Shown: piece after piece, positions 27,569 to 36,532 of the stretch
Position numbering within the stretch: position 1 is the first letter of the stretch
Layout: the number at the start of each line of letters is the position of its first letter
DNA from: Sphingopyxis flava
GTDB taxonomy: Bacteria > Pseudomonadota > Alphaproteobacteria > Sphingomonadales > Sphingomonadaceae
Direction: 5' to 3'
Length of the DNA stretch: 64,000 bases
NCBI RefSeq assembly: GCF_900168005.1
Contig: NZ_FUYP01000005.1
Coordinates: 161,534-225,533, forward strand
Notes under the pieces: model-generated
Told to the model about the DNA's origin: nothing
What the model saw: the letters and a program-made list of their open reading frames with translations, nothing else
Databases searched by the model: none
Program-made: the position numbers and the translations under genes

Positions 27569-28519
27569 TTGAACGATTTCAGCGTCGAGGCAAAGGGCCT
27601 CACCAAATATTTCGGTGCTTTCAGGGCCGTCGACCAAGTCAGCCTCGAGGTGCCGACGGGGAGCATCTACGGCGTGCTCGGACCCAATGGCGCGGGCAAG
27701 ACGACCAGTCTGCGCATGATGCTCGGCATCGTCGATCCCGACGCGGGCGAAAGCCGGCTGCTCGGCGGCCACTCCCCGCAAACGGTGCGCCACCGCGTGG
27801 GCTACCTGCCCGAAGAGCGCGGCCTCTACCCCGGCATGAAGGCGCGCGAGGCGATAGCCTTTATGGGCGCCCTGCGCGGCCTCGATTGGGCCGAGGGACG
27901 TCATCGCGCCGCGAGCTTCATGTCCGAGCTCGGCCTCGAACGCGTGATCGACGAGAAGATCCGCAAGATGTCGAAGGGGATGGCGCAGATGGTCCAGCTC
28001 ATCGGCTCGATCGTCCACGCCCCCGACCTGATCGTTCTCGATGAGCCTTTTTCAGGTCTCGACCCGGTGAATCAGGAACGGCTCGAGATGCTGGTTCGGC
28101 GCGAGCGCGATCGCGGGGCGACCATCCTCTTCTCCACCCATGTCATGGCGCACGCGGAACGATTATGCGACCGCATTGCGATCATCGCGCGGTCGGCACG
28201 GCGATTCGAAGGGACGGTGGATGCGGCGCGCGCATTGCTGCCGATGCAGGTGCGCTATACACCGCGCACCGATGATCCTGCGCTTGCCCAAATGCTGCCC
28301 GCAGGAGCAGAGCGACGCGGCGAGGCGTGGCAGTTCCCTATCGAGAACGATGCGGTCGAACCCCTGCTTGCGCGCATTACCGCGAGCGGCCACGGCGTCG
28401 CCGGCCTCTCGATCGTCCGCCCCGCGCTTCACGACGCCTTCGTGCACATCGTGCGGCAGGTCGATGCGGGATTTGATGCCGATCCCGAGGCCGACGCGAT
28501 CGAGGAATCCGAAGCATGA
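27569..28519 (+). CDS. ABC exporter ATP-binding protein (NatA-like)
   Basis: 316 residues. Walker [11 protein letters not shown], a Q-loop region [20 protein letters not shown], the variant signature [12 protein letters not shown], Walker [13 protein letters not shown] and the H-loop [12 protein letters not shown] are all present, with a C-terminal DUF4162-like domain. The [10 protein letters not shown] and signature forms are typical of NatA-type Na+ or drug exporters. I chose the TTG at 27569, where homology begins; it has AAGTGGA upstream. The permease gene overlaps by ATGA. Substrate is unknown. Confidence 0.88.
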   Translation: MNDFSVEAKGLTKYFGAFRAVDQVSLEVPTGSIYGVLGPNGAGKTTSLRMMLGIVDPDAGESRLLGGHSPQTVRHRVGYLPEERGLYPGMKAREAIAFMGALRGLDWAEGRHRAASFMSELGLERVIDEKIRKMSKGMAQMVQLIGSIVHAPDLIVLDEPFSGLDPVNQERLEMLVRRERDRGATILFSTHVMAHAERLCDRIAIIARSARRFEGTVDAARALLPMQVRYTPRTDDPALAQMLPAGAERRGEAWQFPIENDAVEPLLARITASGHGVAGLSIVRPALHDAFVHIVRQVDAGFDADPEADAIEESEA

Positions 28520-29778
28520 CGCCGTTTCTCCGCAACATCCTCGTGGTTGCGCGGCGCGACTTTCTGTCGATCGTCGCGACGCCAACCTTCCTGCTCTTCC
28601 TGTTTGCTCCGCTGTTCATGATCGGCATGGGCGCGCTCGGCGGCTTCGGCGCTTCGCAGCTCGCCGACAGCGCGCGCGGCACAGGCCGCGTCGTCGCGGT
28701 CGTCGGTCCGGGCGATGTGGAGCCGCTGCGCGAAGCGGACGCCCGCCTGCGGGACGCGCTCCCCGGCGGCAAACCCGCGACGCTCGAGCTGCGCGTTGCG
28801 ACATCCGGTGTTGATCCGGTCACGATTGCGCAGGAGAAAGGCCGCGACACCTATGCCGTGATGATCGGTCCCCTCGCCTCTCCGCGCATCGTCGAGCGCG
28901 AAGCGAACAGCCGGTCGGGGCGCTATCTTGCGCTCCTCGCGACCGAGGTGCTGCGGGCGCGCGCGGCGGGTTCCATCGCCCCCGCTGCGCCGCGCTTCGA
29001 AAGCCTGACGCGCGGCGGCACCAGCATCGCAGCGCAGCAGTCGATCGGTTTTGGCGCCGTCTTCGTCATTTTCCTTCTCACCCTGCTCCTCGCCGGACAA
29101 TCGGTCGGAATGCTCGCTGAGGAAAAGGGCAACAAGGTGATCGAGATTCTTGCCGCCGCGGTTCCTCTCGAAAGCGTTTTCCTCGGCAAGCTGATCGGGC
29201 TGCTCGGCGTGGCGATTCTGTTCATCGCTTTCTGGATGGCAATGGCCGCCGGTGCGGGGTTCGTCGCGTTGACGCAGATTGACCCCGCCAGCGTCGCGCA
29301 GGCAGGGGCATCGGCACCGCAACTCGCGGTGGCGCCAGCGACGGGCTGGCCCTTCTTCATCCTCGCCGCCTTCCTCTATTTCGTGATGGCCTTCCTGCTA
29401 CTCGGCGCGGTTTTCCTCGGCGTGGGCGCACAAGCCGCAACGGTGCGCGAGATCCAGATGCTCAGCCTGCCGATCACCATTTTTCAGGTCGCGATGTTGA
29501 GCTTGTCGAGCGCCGCCGCCAACGCGCCGGGAAGCAGACTGGCAACAATTGCCCAGCTTATTCCCTTCTCCTCGCCGCTCGCGATGGCAGCGCGCGCCGC
29601 GACCGACGATGCGAAGGCGGTGCACTTGCTCGCGCTCGGCTGGCAAGCGATCTGGGTTGCGCTCGTGGTCTATCTCTCGGTGCGCCTCTTCCGGTCGGGC
29701 GTGCTGAGCGGCCGCCGCGACTGGCGATTCTGGAAACGCACAAAGGATGTGGCGGCCGATACGGCGTCCCGCCGGTAG
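28516..29778 (+). CDS. ABC exporter permease (NatB-like, ABC-2 family)
   Basis: 420 residues with the NatB layout: one N-terminal helix (about 20-45), a periplasmic domain of about 130 residues, then five or six helices. Family segments include VVARRDFLSIVATPTF, AEEKGNKVIEILAAAVPLE and the late LIPFSSPLAMAARAA. It pairs with the ATPase it overlaps to form a half-exporter. No regulator or substrate gene adjoins, so the cargo is open. There is no clear terminator before the P450 gene 150 bases on. Confidence 0.88.
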   Translation: MTPFLRNILVVARRDFLSIVATPTFLLFLFAPLFMIGMGALGGFGASQLADSARGTGRVVAVVGPGDVEPLREADARLRDALPGGKPATLELRVATSGVDPVTIAQEKGRDTYAVMIGPLASPRIVEREANSRSGRYLALLATEVLRARAAGSIAPAAPRFESLTRGGTSIAAQQSIGFGAVFVIFLLTLLLAGQSVGMLAEEKGNKVIEILAAAVPLESVFLGKLIGLLGVAILFIAFWMAMAAGAGFVALTQIDPASVAQAGASAPQLAVAPATGWPFFILAAFLYFVMAFLLLGAVFLGVGAQAATVREIQMLSLPITIFQVAMLSLSSAAANAPGSRLATIAQLIPFSSPLAMAARAATDDAKAVHLLALGWQAIWVALVVYLSVRLFRSGVLSGRRDWRFWKRTKDVAADTASRR

Positions 29779-29853
29779 CTGCGAAAATGAAGCCCTTCTT
29801 AAGAGCAGTGGGGGGGGCAGAGCAAAGTGCCTGCCCGAGGAGCCAGCGCGTCG

Positions 29854-29883
29854 TTGACAAAGCTGTAAATAGTGGCATTCTCC
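29854..29883 (+). promoter_or_regulatory. Candidate promoter of the P450 gene
   Basis: A perfect -35 TTGACA at 29854-29859 is followed after about 16-17 bases by a weak -10-like CATTCT. It lies in the 150-base gap before the P450 gene, whose own ribosome site is GAGAGGAG at 29913-29921. The -10 match is poor. Confidence 0.4.
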
Positions 29884-29928
29884 CACTCCTATAGGCCGCA
29901 TGAGACGGTCCCCGAGAGGAGCTGCCCG

Positions 29929-31185
29929 ATGGCCACCCAAATTCGCGTTGCGCCCGAAAACCCTGATCCGCTGGACGTTTCCCGCGCCGAGCTGTGGAGT
30001 GAGGACCGCTGGCAGGAGCCGATGGCCCGGCTGCGCGCCGAATCACCAATCCATTATTGCGAGGACTCGAAATTCGGACCCTATTGGTCGGTGACGACCT
30101 ACAAGCCGATCCAGCATATCGAGGCGCTGCCCAAGATATTCTCCTCTTCATGGGAATATGGTGGCATCACCGTCGCAGGCGACGGAATCGAGCATCTGCA
30201 AGAGGGCGAGGTCCCGATGCCGATGTTTATCGCAATGGACCCGCCGCAGCATACTGCACAGCGCCGCACCGTCGCGCCTGCGTTCGGCCCCTCGGAGATC
30301 GAGCGAATGCGCACCGATACGCTCGCGCGTACGTCGGCGGTGCTCGACTCGCTTCCCATCGGCGAGACCTTCGACTGGGTCGAGAAACTCTCGATCGAGC
30401 TGACGACACAGATGCTCGCCATCCTCTTCGATTTCCCGTGGGAGGAACGGCACAAGCTCACCGCCTGGTCCGATGCGCTTGGGGATATCGAGAGCTTCAA
30501 CACCCTTGAACTGCGACAAAAGCGGCTCGCAATCGCCTATGAGATGGGAGCGGCCTTCAAGGAACTCTGGGACCGCAAGGCCAAGGCACCGGGCCCGCAC
30601 GACCTTATTTCGATCATGCTCCAGTCCGACGCGATGAGCCACATGAGCCATGAGGAATTCATGGGGAATCTCATCCTCCTCATCGTTGGCGGCAACGATA
30701 CGACGCGCAATTCGATGTCGGCCTATGCCTACGGCCTGCACTGCTTCCCCGAGGAGCGCGCGAAGCTAGAGACCAATCACGATCCCGAGCTCGCGGTCAA
30801 TGCGATGCATGAGATCATCCGCTGGCAAACCCCGCTCGCACACATGCGTCGTACCGCGACCGAAGATACCGAACTTTTCGGTCACCAGATAAGAAAGCGC
30901 GACAAGATTGCGCTGTGGTATGCCTCGGCCAACCGCGACGAGAGCATTTTCCCGCAGGGAGACCGGATCATTGTCGACCGCGACAATGCGCGCCGCCACC
31001 TCGCCTTCGGGTACGGCATCCACCGCTGCGTCGGCGCGCGTGTCGCCGAGCTTCAGCTCACCGCGCTGATTTCCGAAATGCAGCGGCGCCGGTTGCGGGT
31101 AAACGTCGTGGGCGAGCCCGAGCGCGTGCACGCAAGTTTCGTCCACGGTTATCGCCATTTGCCGGTGGTTCTCGAAACATATTGA
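29929..31185 (+). CDS. Cytochrome P450, CYP153-like alkane/fatty-acid hydroxylase
   Basis: 418 residues. Heme-ligand loop FGYGIHRCVGARVAE puts the thiolate at Cys367; oxygen-activation helix GGNDTTRNS (254-262), ExxR at Glu295-Arg298, and the diagnostic IIRWQTPLAHMRRTA, FIAMDPPQHTAQRRTV and FVHGYRHLPV match the CYP153 family. CYP153A enzymes hydroxylate medium-chain alkanes or fatty acids at the terminal carbon using a ferredoxin and ferredoxin reductase. Neither partner is next to this gene, so electron supply must come from elsewhere. Substrate is inferred from family. Confidence 0.88.
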   Translation: MATQIRVAPENPDPLDVSRAELWSEDRWQEPMARLRAESPIHYCEDSKFGPYWSVTTYKPIQHIEALPKIFSSSWEYGGITVAGDGIEHLQEGEVPMPMFIAMDPPQHTAQRRTVAPAFGPSEIERMRTDTLARTSAVLDSLPIGETFDWVEKLSIELTTQMLAILFDFPWEERHKLTAWSDALGDIESFNTLELRQKRLAIAYEMGAAFKELWDRKAKAPGPHDLISIMLQSDAMSHMSHEEFMGNLILLIVGGNDTTRNSMSAYAYGLHCFPEERAKLETNHDPELAVNAMHEIIRWQTPLAHMRRTATEDTELFGHQIRKRDKIALWYASANRDESIFPQGDRIIVDRDNARRHLAFGYGIHRCVGARVAELQLTALISEMQRRRLRVNVVGEPERVHASFVHGYRHLPVVLETY

Positions 31186-31231
31186 TGCGCCAAGCTGAAA
31201 CCTCGCGCGATCTGCTTCCGTACAGACACAT

Positions 31232-31717
31232 ATGATCGAACGACGCTATATTCTCGCAGGCCTCGTACTCGGCGGCGGTCTCATCGGCGCACCGATGCTC
31301 TTCGCCAGGTCGAGGCGCCCGCTCGCCGAGCCCGGCTGGCGCCTGCCTGACGCCGAGTGGAAAAGACGGCTCACGCCCCTTCAATACAAGGTGCTGCGCG
31401 AGGCCGCGACCGAACGCCCGTTCAGCAACCCACTCAACGATGAGCATCGCGCCGGAATCTTCTCCTGCGCCGGGTGCGCGTTGCCACTCTACTCGAGCCG
31501 CACGAAGTTCGACAGCGGGACCGGCTGGCCAAGCTTCTGGGCGCCGCTGAAGGGTGCAGTAAGGACCGCGACTGACTATGAACTTGGCTACCCCCGCACC
31601 GAAGTGCATTGCCGCCGGTGCAGCGGACACCTCGGCCATGTCTTCAATGACGGGCCGAAGCCCACAGGCAAGCGTTACTGTATGAACGGCGCCGCACTCA
31701 GTTTCCGGCCGGGCTGA
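31232..31717 (+). CDS. msrB: Peptide methionine-(R)-S-oxide reductase, membrane-anchored form
   Basis: 161 residues. Two CxxC zinc pairs (CAGC, CRRC), the substrate loop FDSGTGWPSFW, GHVFNDGP and the catalytic Cys150 in KRYCMNG are present. Unlike the usual cytosolic form, it has an N-terminal ERRYILAGLVLGGGLIGAPM helix, pointing to export or a membrane anchor, so it likely repairs oxidised envelope proteins. The last 20 bases overlap the end of the convergent glycosyltransferase gene. Confidence 0.92.
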   Translation: MIERRYILAGLVLGGGLIGAPMLFARSRRPLAEPGWRLPDAEWKRRLTPLQYKVLREAATERPFSNPLNDEHRAGIFSCAGCALPLYSSRTKFDSGTGWPSFWAPLKGAVRTATDYELGYPRTEVHCRRCSGHLGHVFNDGPKPTGKRYCMNGAALSFRPG

Positions 31718-33509
31718 GGGGAGGAAGGACGCGATAAACCGCGAAGTCGCCGCGGGAGAGCGCGGGCTCGGGGCGTAGCCATTCGACCGTCTGGCCCCGT
31801 GCCAAAAGGGCCGCCAACCCCTCCGGATTTGCCTTCGACAGATTGTCGATTTCGGGCAGATGCGTGCAAAGCGTGACCCAGGTTGCGCCGCTCGCCCGTA
31901 CGATCGGCTCAGCGTCTTCGGGCCGAGATACATAGGCCGTGATAACGCGGTTCATCGCCGCATGATTGCGATGATGGCCGGTGGCGACGACGCTGTGCGG
32001 CGTCAAAACGAGGAGTGTGGGCCCGATATCAACGGGGGCAAAGAGCAGCCCCGCCCTTTCCTCTGCGAGCGGTGCCAGCATCGCCGGATTCGGGCATGCC
32101 TGATTCTCGGCTCGTTGGCGCTCAGGCGGTGCGATCCATTCTACGAGCGAAGATGCCAGCAGCGATTCGCAGGCCGGAAGCGCCGCCAACACCAGAACCG
32201 CACCCGCCACGCGGCGCGGTGCGCTCTGCATCTCCCGGCTCCAGTTCCAGACTGCCAGCAGCATCGCTGCGAAGCCGGGCACCAGATAGACGTGGGCGAC
32301 CGCAGATGTCCGGAAAACAAGCACCGAGAGCAGCCCGCCTCCCAACGCAGCAAAGCTCACTCGGAACCAATTGTCGCGCATCCATCCGCCGGGCGCTCGT
32401 CGCCAGGCCCATAGTGTTGCACCAAGGCCTATCAGCATCGGGATGGCGAACAGAGCGGCGCTGGCGGGTCTCTGGCGCCAGATAGGCTGCCCTTCGACAA
32501 CAAGATTGTACCAATATGTACGAACCAGCGGCTCCAGCTCTCCGAATGGGCCGCTGCGACATGCGTGCCCCAACATCAGGAATACCCCGGCCGCGGCTAG
32601 CCCCGCGAGGGTTAATCCCATGCCGCGCCGCACCCATGTGGCGCGCAAAGCTGCGGGCCCCTTCAGCCAGAGAAACAGCACAGCTCCCGCTGTCGCAACG
32701 CCTGCAACATAGGGGCGAGTAAATGCGTCGCAATGCACCTCAAGCAAGGCCGGCGGCCCGCGAAAGGCGAAAAGCCAAAGGGGCGGAAGGATCACAAGTC
32801 CAACCGCGAACCCCGCAAGGCGGGGCGCCTTCTCCGGGTCTCGGAGCCACGCAAGCGCAAACAGAGCGCCAAATATCGCCAGATAGGGCAAGCCCTCGAG
32901 CGAGATTTCAACATGCGCGGTAATCACCAGCGCAGCAGCTATTCCGCGGCGAAAACTCGCTTCTCCCAGCGCAAGCCACAGCATCGCGACCGACAGCATC
33001 AGCTGCCAATTGTGGTGATCGATGCGGAAGGGCGCGAAATAGTGAAGGAAGGTGACACTCGTCGCGGCGACCAGCAGCCCCGCCATGAGCAGGCGCCGAT
33101 CGCCGAGTTGCGCCAGGATACGGCCAAGCAGCCAGAACAGCGGGATCATCAAGAGCGGCGGATAAATCGCGACCGCCCAGCCTTCTCCCATTTCGGCGCC
33201 GAGCAAGAGCGTCAGCAGCCAGATCAGCGCCGCGATCTGCGCGTCGATAAAGCGCGACCAATGCATCGCCCCGCCACCGCTGGCAGGATCGACCCGATAC
33301 TGGGTGATGTCCCACCAGCCCTGTCCCGCCATCAGGTCGCGAACCTGCGCGAGGCGCATATAATCGTCGGCATCGCGCAGCGCGAGCGCGGGGATCGCCT
33401 CGCGGTAGATGAAGAGGGAAATCAGTGCGACGAGAAGCCCGGCCAGAAGCGCAAGCCTGTTCGAGCCGCGCGGACCGGCAAATGGTGTCAAAAACACCTC
33501 ACGCATCAT
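31698..33509 (-). CDS. GT-C-fold integral membrane glycosyltransferase-like protein
   Basis: 603 residues with about 11-13 helices and a C-terminal soluble part of about 130 residues. The first external loop has RDADDYMRLAQVRDLM with the acidic pair Asp48-Asp49, then a HYFAPFRIDHHNWQLMLS segment; both recall STT3/PMT-type GT-C enzymes, where an Asp-Asp or Asp-Glu motif in loop 1 is catalytic. Such enzymes use polyprenyl-phosphate sugars. No exact family is recognised. It is the last gene of the flavoprotein-gtrA-GT-C operon and its ATG overlaps the gtrA stop. Confidence 0.68.
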   Translation of the reverse strand: MMREVFLTPFAGPRGSNRLALLAGLLVALISLFIYREAIPALALRDADDYMRLAQVRDLMAGQGWWDITQYRVDPASGGGAMHWSRFIDAQIAALIWLLTLLLGAEMGEGWAVAIYPPLLMIPLFWLLGRILAQLGDRRLLMAGLLVAATSVTFLHYFAPFRIDHHNWQLMLSVAMLWLALGEASFRRGIAAALVITAHVEISLEGLPYLAIFGALFALAWLRDPEKAPRLAGFAVGLVILPPLWLFAFRGPPALLEVHCDAFTRPYVAGVATAGAVLFLWLKGPAALRATWVRRGMGLTLAGLAAAGVFLMLGHACRSGPFGELEPLVRTYWYNLVVEGQPIWRQRPASAALFAIPMLIGLGATLWAWRRAPGGWMRDNWFRVSFAALGGGLLSVLVFRTSAVAHVYLVPGFAAMLLAVWNWSREMQSAPRRVAGAVLVLAALPACESLLASSLVEWIAPPERQRAENQACPNPAMLAPLAEERAGLLFAPVDIGPTLLVLTPHSVVATGHHRNHAAMNRVITAYVSRPEDAEPIVRASGATWVTLCTHLPEIDNLSKANPEGLAALLARGQTVEWLRPEPALSRGDFAVYRVLPPLSPAGN

Positions 33510-33937
33510 TGAGGAAGCCGATTGCCGACGGGAAAGACCAGCGTCTTGCGCAAGATATAGGTGGTGAGGAAGCTCACCGCGATTGCCGTCAATTTCGACA
33601 GGCGCGCATCGATGCCCGCCGCTTCGCCCGCCGAAACGAGCAGAACGGTGATAGCAAGGCCCGCAAAGGCGGATCCAAGGAAGAGCGCCTTTTGGCGTAC
33701 GCGCCCTATGCCGGCTGTGCGCGCACCGTGGACGAACACGAAGCGCGAGCTGATCAGCCAGTGAACGCCTATGCCGATGGCATAGCTTGTGGCCGAGGCA
33801 GCCGCGGCGGGCCAGTCGGCAGCGAGGAGGAGGAGAAACAGCCCCATGTCGGCGGCGAGCGCGACCATGCTAGCGCCCAGATAGCGCAGAAAGGTCCATT
33901 GCAGCCATTGACGTAGGGGCGGGAACTGCGCTGCCAT
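33506..33937 (-). CDS. GtrA-family membrane protein
   Basis: 143 residues with four helices, the GtrA hallmark: FLRYLGASMVALAADMGLFLLL at the start, then ATSYAIGIGVHWLISSRFVF and the last helix pair ending TTYILRKTLVFP. GtrA proteins are thought to flip polyprenyl-phosphate sugars across the inner membrane. It overlaps the next gene by four bases and follows the flavoprotein gene after six, so all three act together. Confidence 0.85.
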   Translation of the reverse strand: MAAQFPPLRQWLQWTFLRYLGASMVALAADMGLFLLLLAADWPAAAASATSYAIGIGVHWLISSRFVFVHGARTAGIGRVRQKALFLGSAFAGLAITVLLVSAGEAAGIDARLSKLTAIAVSFLTTYILRKTLVFPVGNRLPQ

Positions 33938-33943
33938 GACGCG

Positions 33944-35470
33944 TTATGCCGCCTTGCTGACTCGCGCCGGGACCTCACGCACCGACGCCAGAGCGGCGCG
34001 TTTGCCTTCGCTGCCGCTCTCGTGATATTCCGCGTCCTCGTTAACGCCCCAGATGTTATAGATACGCGTCCCGGCGGCGATATTGCGCACCGTTAGCATC
34101 GCGGTCATCATCGCATGGTCCTGATTGTTGTATCGGTGCATGCCGTTGCGCCCGACCAGATGGAGCGTCGGGTAGCGCCCCTCGAGTTCGTCCCGCATTT
34201 CCGCGACATGCGCCGCATAGTCGTCATCATAGACCGGATAGGCCTTTTCCTGGCGCACCACTGCGCCGCCGACCACATCGGCGGGTTCGCAAAGACCGAG
34301 GATCGCCATTTCCTTGGTCGCGAGCGCAATCAGATCCTCGTCGTTCGACGACCAGAGCCCGTCGCCCTCGAAGCAGAAATACTCAAGGCCGACACAGGCT
34401 ATCGAAGGGTCGGGGACCATTTCGGGCGACCAGCTGCGAAAGTTCTGCACACGGCCGACCTTGACCTTGCGGTCGTGAATATAGATCCAGTTGTCGGGGA
34501 AGAGATCCTCCGAGCGGATCTTGAGCGCGACGGTCAAAAAGTCGCGATATTTGAGGTTCGGCGCCGCGGTCAGCGCACTGGCGGGGAGCGGATGAATGCG
34601 CGCCGCGAGTTCGCGCATCGGTGCCGAGCTGATGACATGCGCCGCGTCGATCACGACATCCCCATTGGGTCCCGTGGCGGTCATCCGCCAACGTCCGCTC
34701 TTCTGGTCTTGCGTCAGCTGCTTGAAGCTGTGACCCATCAGCACATGATTCCCGCCCGCGCGCACCTTTTCGGCTGCGGCCTCCCACATCATGCCGGGGC
34801 CGAGCCGCGGATAGCGGAAGGTTTCAAGCAAGGTTTTCGTCGCCATCCCGTCGTTCGGCGCCTTGTTGAGTCCCAGGCTGCGCTTCAGCCCGTCGAGTAC
34901 CGCCGCCCCGAGGCTCAGCCCCTTGATCCGCTGCGCCGCCCAGTCGGCGGACATCTCGTCGCACGGCATGCCCCAAACCTTCTCGGTATAGGTCTTGAAG
35001 AAGATCGAGTAGAGCTTGTGTCCGAATTGATTGACCGTCCAGTCTTCGAAACTGCGCACCTTCTTGTTCGGCAGCAACTTCGCTTTCCCATAGCTCGCCA
35101 TGCACAGCGCCGAGCGCAGAACGCCAAGGTTCCACAGCGCCTCGAACGCACGCAGCGGATAGGAATAGAATTTGCCCTCGTAATAGATGCGGCTCATTCG
35201 CGGGCGCTGAATGAAGTCGTTAGGCAAAATCTCGTTCCAGAGGTCGACAACCTCCTGGGATTTAGAGAAAAACCGGTGGCCGCCGATGTCGAAGCGAAAG
35301 CCCTCATGCTCGACCGTGCGGCTGATTCCGCCGACATAAACGGGGTCCTTCTCGATCACCGTGACGCGGTATCCCTGCTGCGTCAGCAGATAGGCAGCGG
35401 TAAGCCCCGCGGGTCCCGCGCCGATGATTGCGACATCCGCGCTCGTCGGACGATTTTGAATGTCAGGCAT
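33944..35470 (-). CDS. FAD-dependent oxidoreductase, amine-oxidase/UDP-galactopyranose-mutase-like
   Basis: 508 residues. The FAD motif GAGPAGLTAAYLL starts at residue 17, followed by VIEKDPVYVGGISRTVEHEGFRFD and GGHRFFSKS, which resembles UDP-galactopyranose mutase and related sugar flavoenzymes; the C-terminal VGRNGMHRYNNQDHAMMTAM is the second FAD-contact segment. The start at 35470 has a GGGGAA site six bases away; seven more in-frame codons upstream are unlikely. It leads a three-gene operon with gtrA and a GT-C protein, so a sugar nucleotide or polyprenyl-sugar substrate is inferred. Confidence 0.75.
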   Translation of the reverse strand: MPDIQNRPTSADVAIIGAGPAGLTAAYLLTQQGYRVTVIEKDPVYVGGISRTVEHEGFRFDIGGHRFFSKSQEVVDLWNEILPNDFIQRPRMSRIYYEGKFYSYPLRAFEALWNLGVLRSALCMASYGKAKLLPNKKVRSFEDWTVNQFGHKLYSIFFKTYTEKVWGMPCDEMSADWAAQRIKGLSLGAAVLDGLKRSLGLNKAPNDGMATKTLLETFRYPRLGPGMMWEAAAEKVRAGGNHVLMGHSFKQLTQDQKSGRWRMTATGPNGDVVIDAAHVISSAPMRELAARIHPLPASALTAAPNLKYRDFLTVALKIRSEDLFPDNWIYIHDRKVKVGRVQNFRSWSPEMVPDPSIACVGLEYFCFEGDGLWSSNDEDLIALATKEMAILGLCEPADVVGGAVVRQEKAYPVYDDDYAAHVAEMRDELEGRYPTLHLVGRNGMHRYNNQDHAMMTAMLTVRNIAAGTRIYNIWGVNEDAEYHESGSEGKRAALASVREVPARVSKAA

Positions 35471-35575
35471 CGAAAATTCCCCACGCAGCAAGAAGATTGT
35501 CTGCCCGTGTGGCGCACCGGACCTAAAAACTGGTTAACAGGACGGTAGGAAATCCGCCGCGCCCGGAGAATCCGG

Positions 35576-36532
35576 TCAGATCGACTCGCCCGACAGGCGC
35601 TGGCAAATCATGTCGAGCTGGTCGAGCGACGCGAATTTGAGCGTCAGCGCGCCCCTGCCGCCGCCGCCATATTGAATCGCTACACCGATCCCCAGAAGCT
35701 CGGACAGGTGGCGCTCGACGGCGACGATGTCGGGGTCGCGCCCTCCGTCCAGGCCCTTTCGTTCAAGGCCGCCCTTGCGTTGGCCGCCCTTGCCGGCGCG
35801 TACCAGCGCCTCGACCGCGCGCACCGACAGCCCCTCCCGCACAACTTTGTGGGCTATCTCCTCGGCGTCGGGCGCGCCGATCAGTGCGCGCGCATGCCCC
35901 ATCGCCAGACTTCCGTCGCTAACGAGTAGCTGTACATTGCGCGGAAGGTCGAGCAGGCGCATCAGATTGGCGACGTGGCTGCGCGATTTGCCGACCAGCT
36001 TCGCCAGCGCCTCCTGACTATGGCCGAAATCCTCGATCAGCTTGCGATAAGCGCCCGCTTCTTCGATCGCACTCAGATCCTCGCGCTGAATATTTTCGAC
36101 AAGCGCGATTTCATAGGTTGCAGCATCGTCCAGATCGCGCACAAGCGCCGGAATCTGGTGGAGCCCCGCGCGCTGGGCGGCGCGCCAGCGCCGCTCACCG
36201 GCGACGAGCTGATAGCCCTCACCCCCTGGGGCGCGGCGGACGATGATCGGCTGGAGGAGACCGCGCGCGCTGATCGAGTCCGCAAGCTCCGCTATCGCCG
36301 CTTCGTCGAAACGGCGGCGCGGCTGGCCGGGTAGCGGACCGATCGTGCCAACCGCGATATGCTGAACCGCATCGCCCGATGTTGCGGGCACGGCCTTCAC
36401 CGCAGCGCCGGGACTCGCAAGAACCGGCGATTCCACCGCGACATCGCCGAAGAGCGCATTCAAACCGCGCCCCAGCCCGGACGGGCGCTTACGCGCCGAC
36501 ATATTGGGGTTTTCATCTCTACTATCAGTCAT
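35576..36532 (-). CDS. parB: Chromosome-partitioning protein ParB
   Basis: 318 residues. The N-terminal CTPase domain has PRRRFDEAAI and GERRWRAAQRAG (GERR at 112-115), then the helix-turn-helix HSQEALAKLVGKSRSHVANLMRLL, which binds parS, and a C-terminal dimer domain ending LDQLDMICQRLSG. It loads at parS and spreads along DNA to segregate origins with ParA. It starts just after the parA stop. A perfect parS (40049) and a near-perfect one (37388) lie in this same gene cluster. Confidence 0.96.
   Translation of the reverse strand: MTDSRDENPNMSARKRPSGLGRGLNALFGDVAVESPVLASPGAAVKAVPATSGDAVQHIAVGTIGPLPGQPRRRFDEAAIAELADSISARGLLQPIIVRRAPGGEGYQLVAGERRWRAAQRAGLHQIPALVRDLDDAATYEIALVENIQREDLSAIEEAGAYRKLIEDFGHSQEALAKLVGKSRSHVANLMRLLDLPRNVQLLVSDGSLAMGHARALIGAPDAEEIAHKVVREGLSVRAVEALVRAGKGGQRKGGLERKGLDGGRDPDIVAVERHLSELLGIGVAIQYGGGGRGALTLKFASLDQLDMICQRLSGESI

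Noticed and set aside
29810..29817. Run of eight G upstream of the P450 gene
   Set aside because: It lies in non-coding DNA ahead of the putative -35 element, with nothing to show a switch role.
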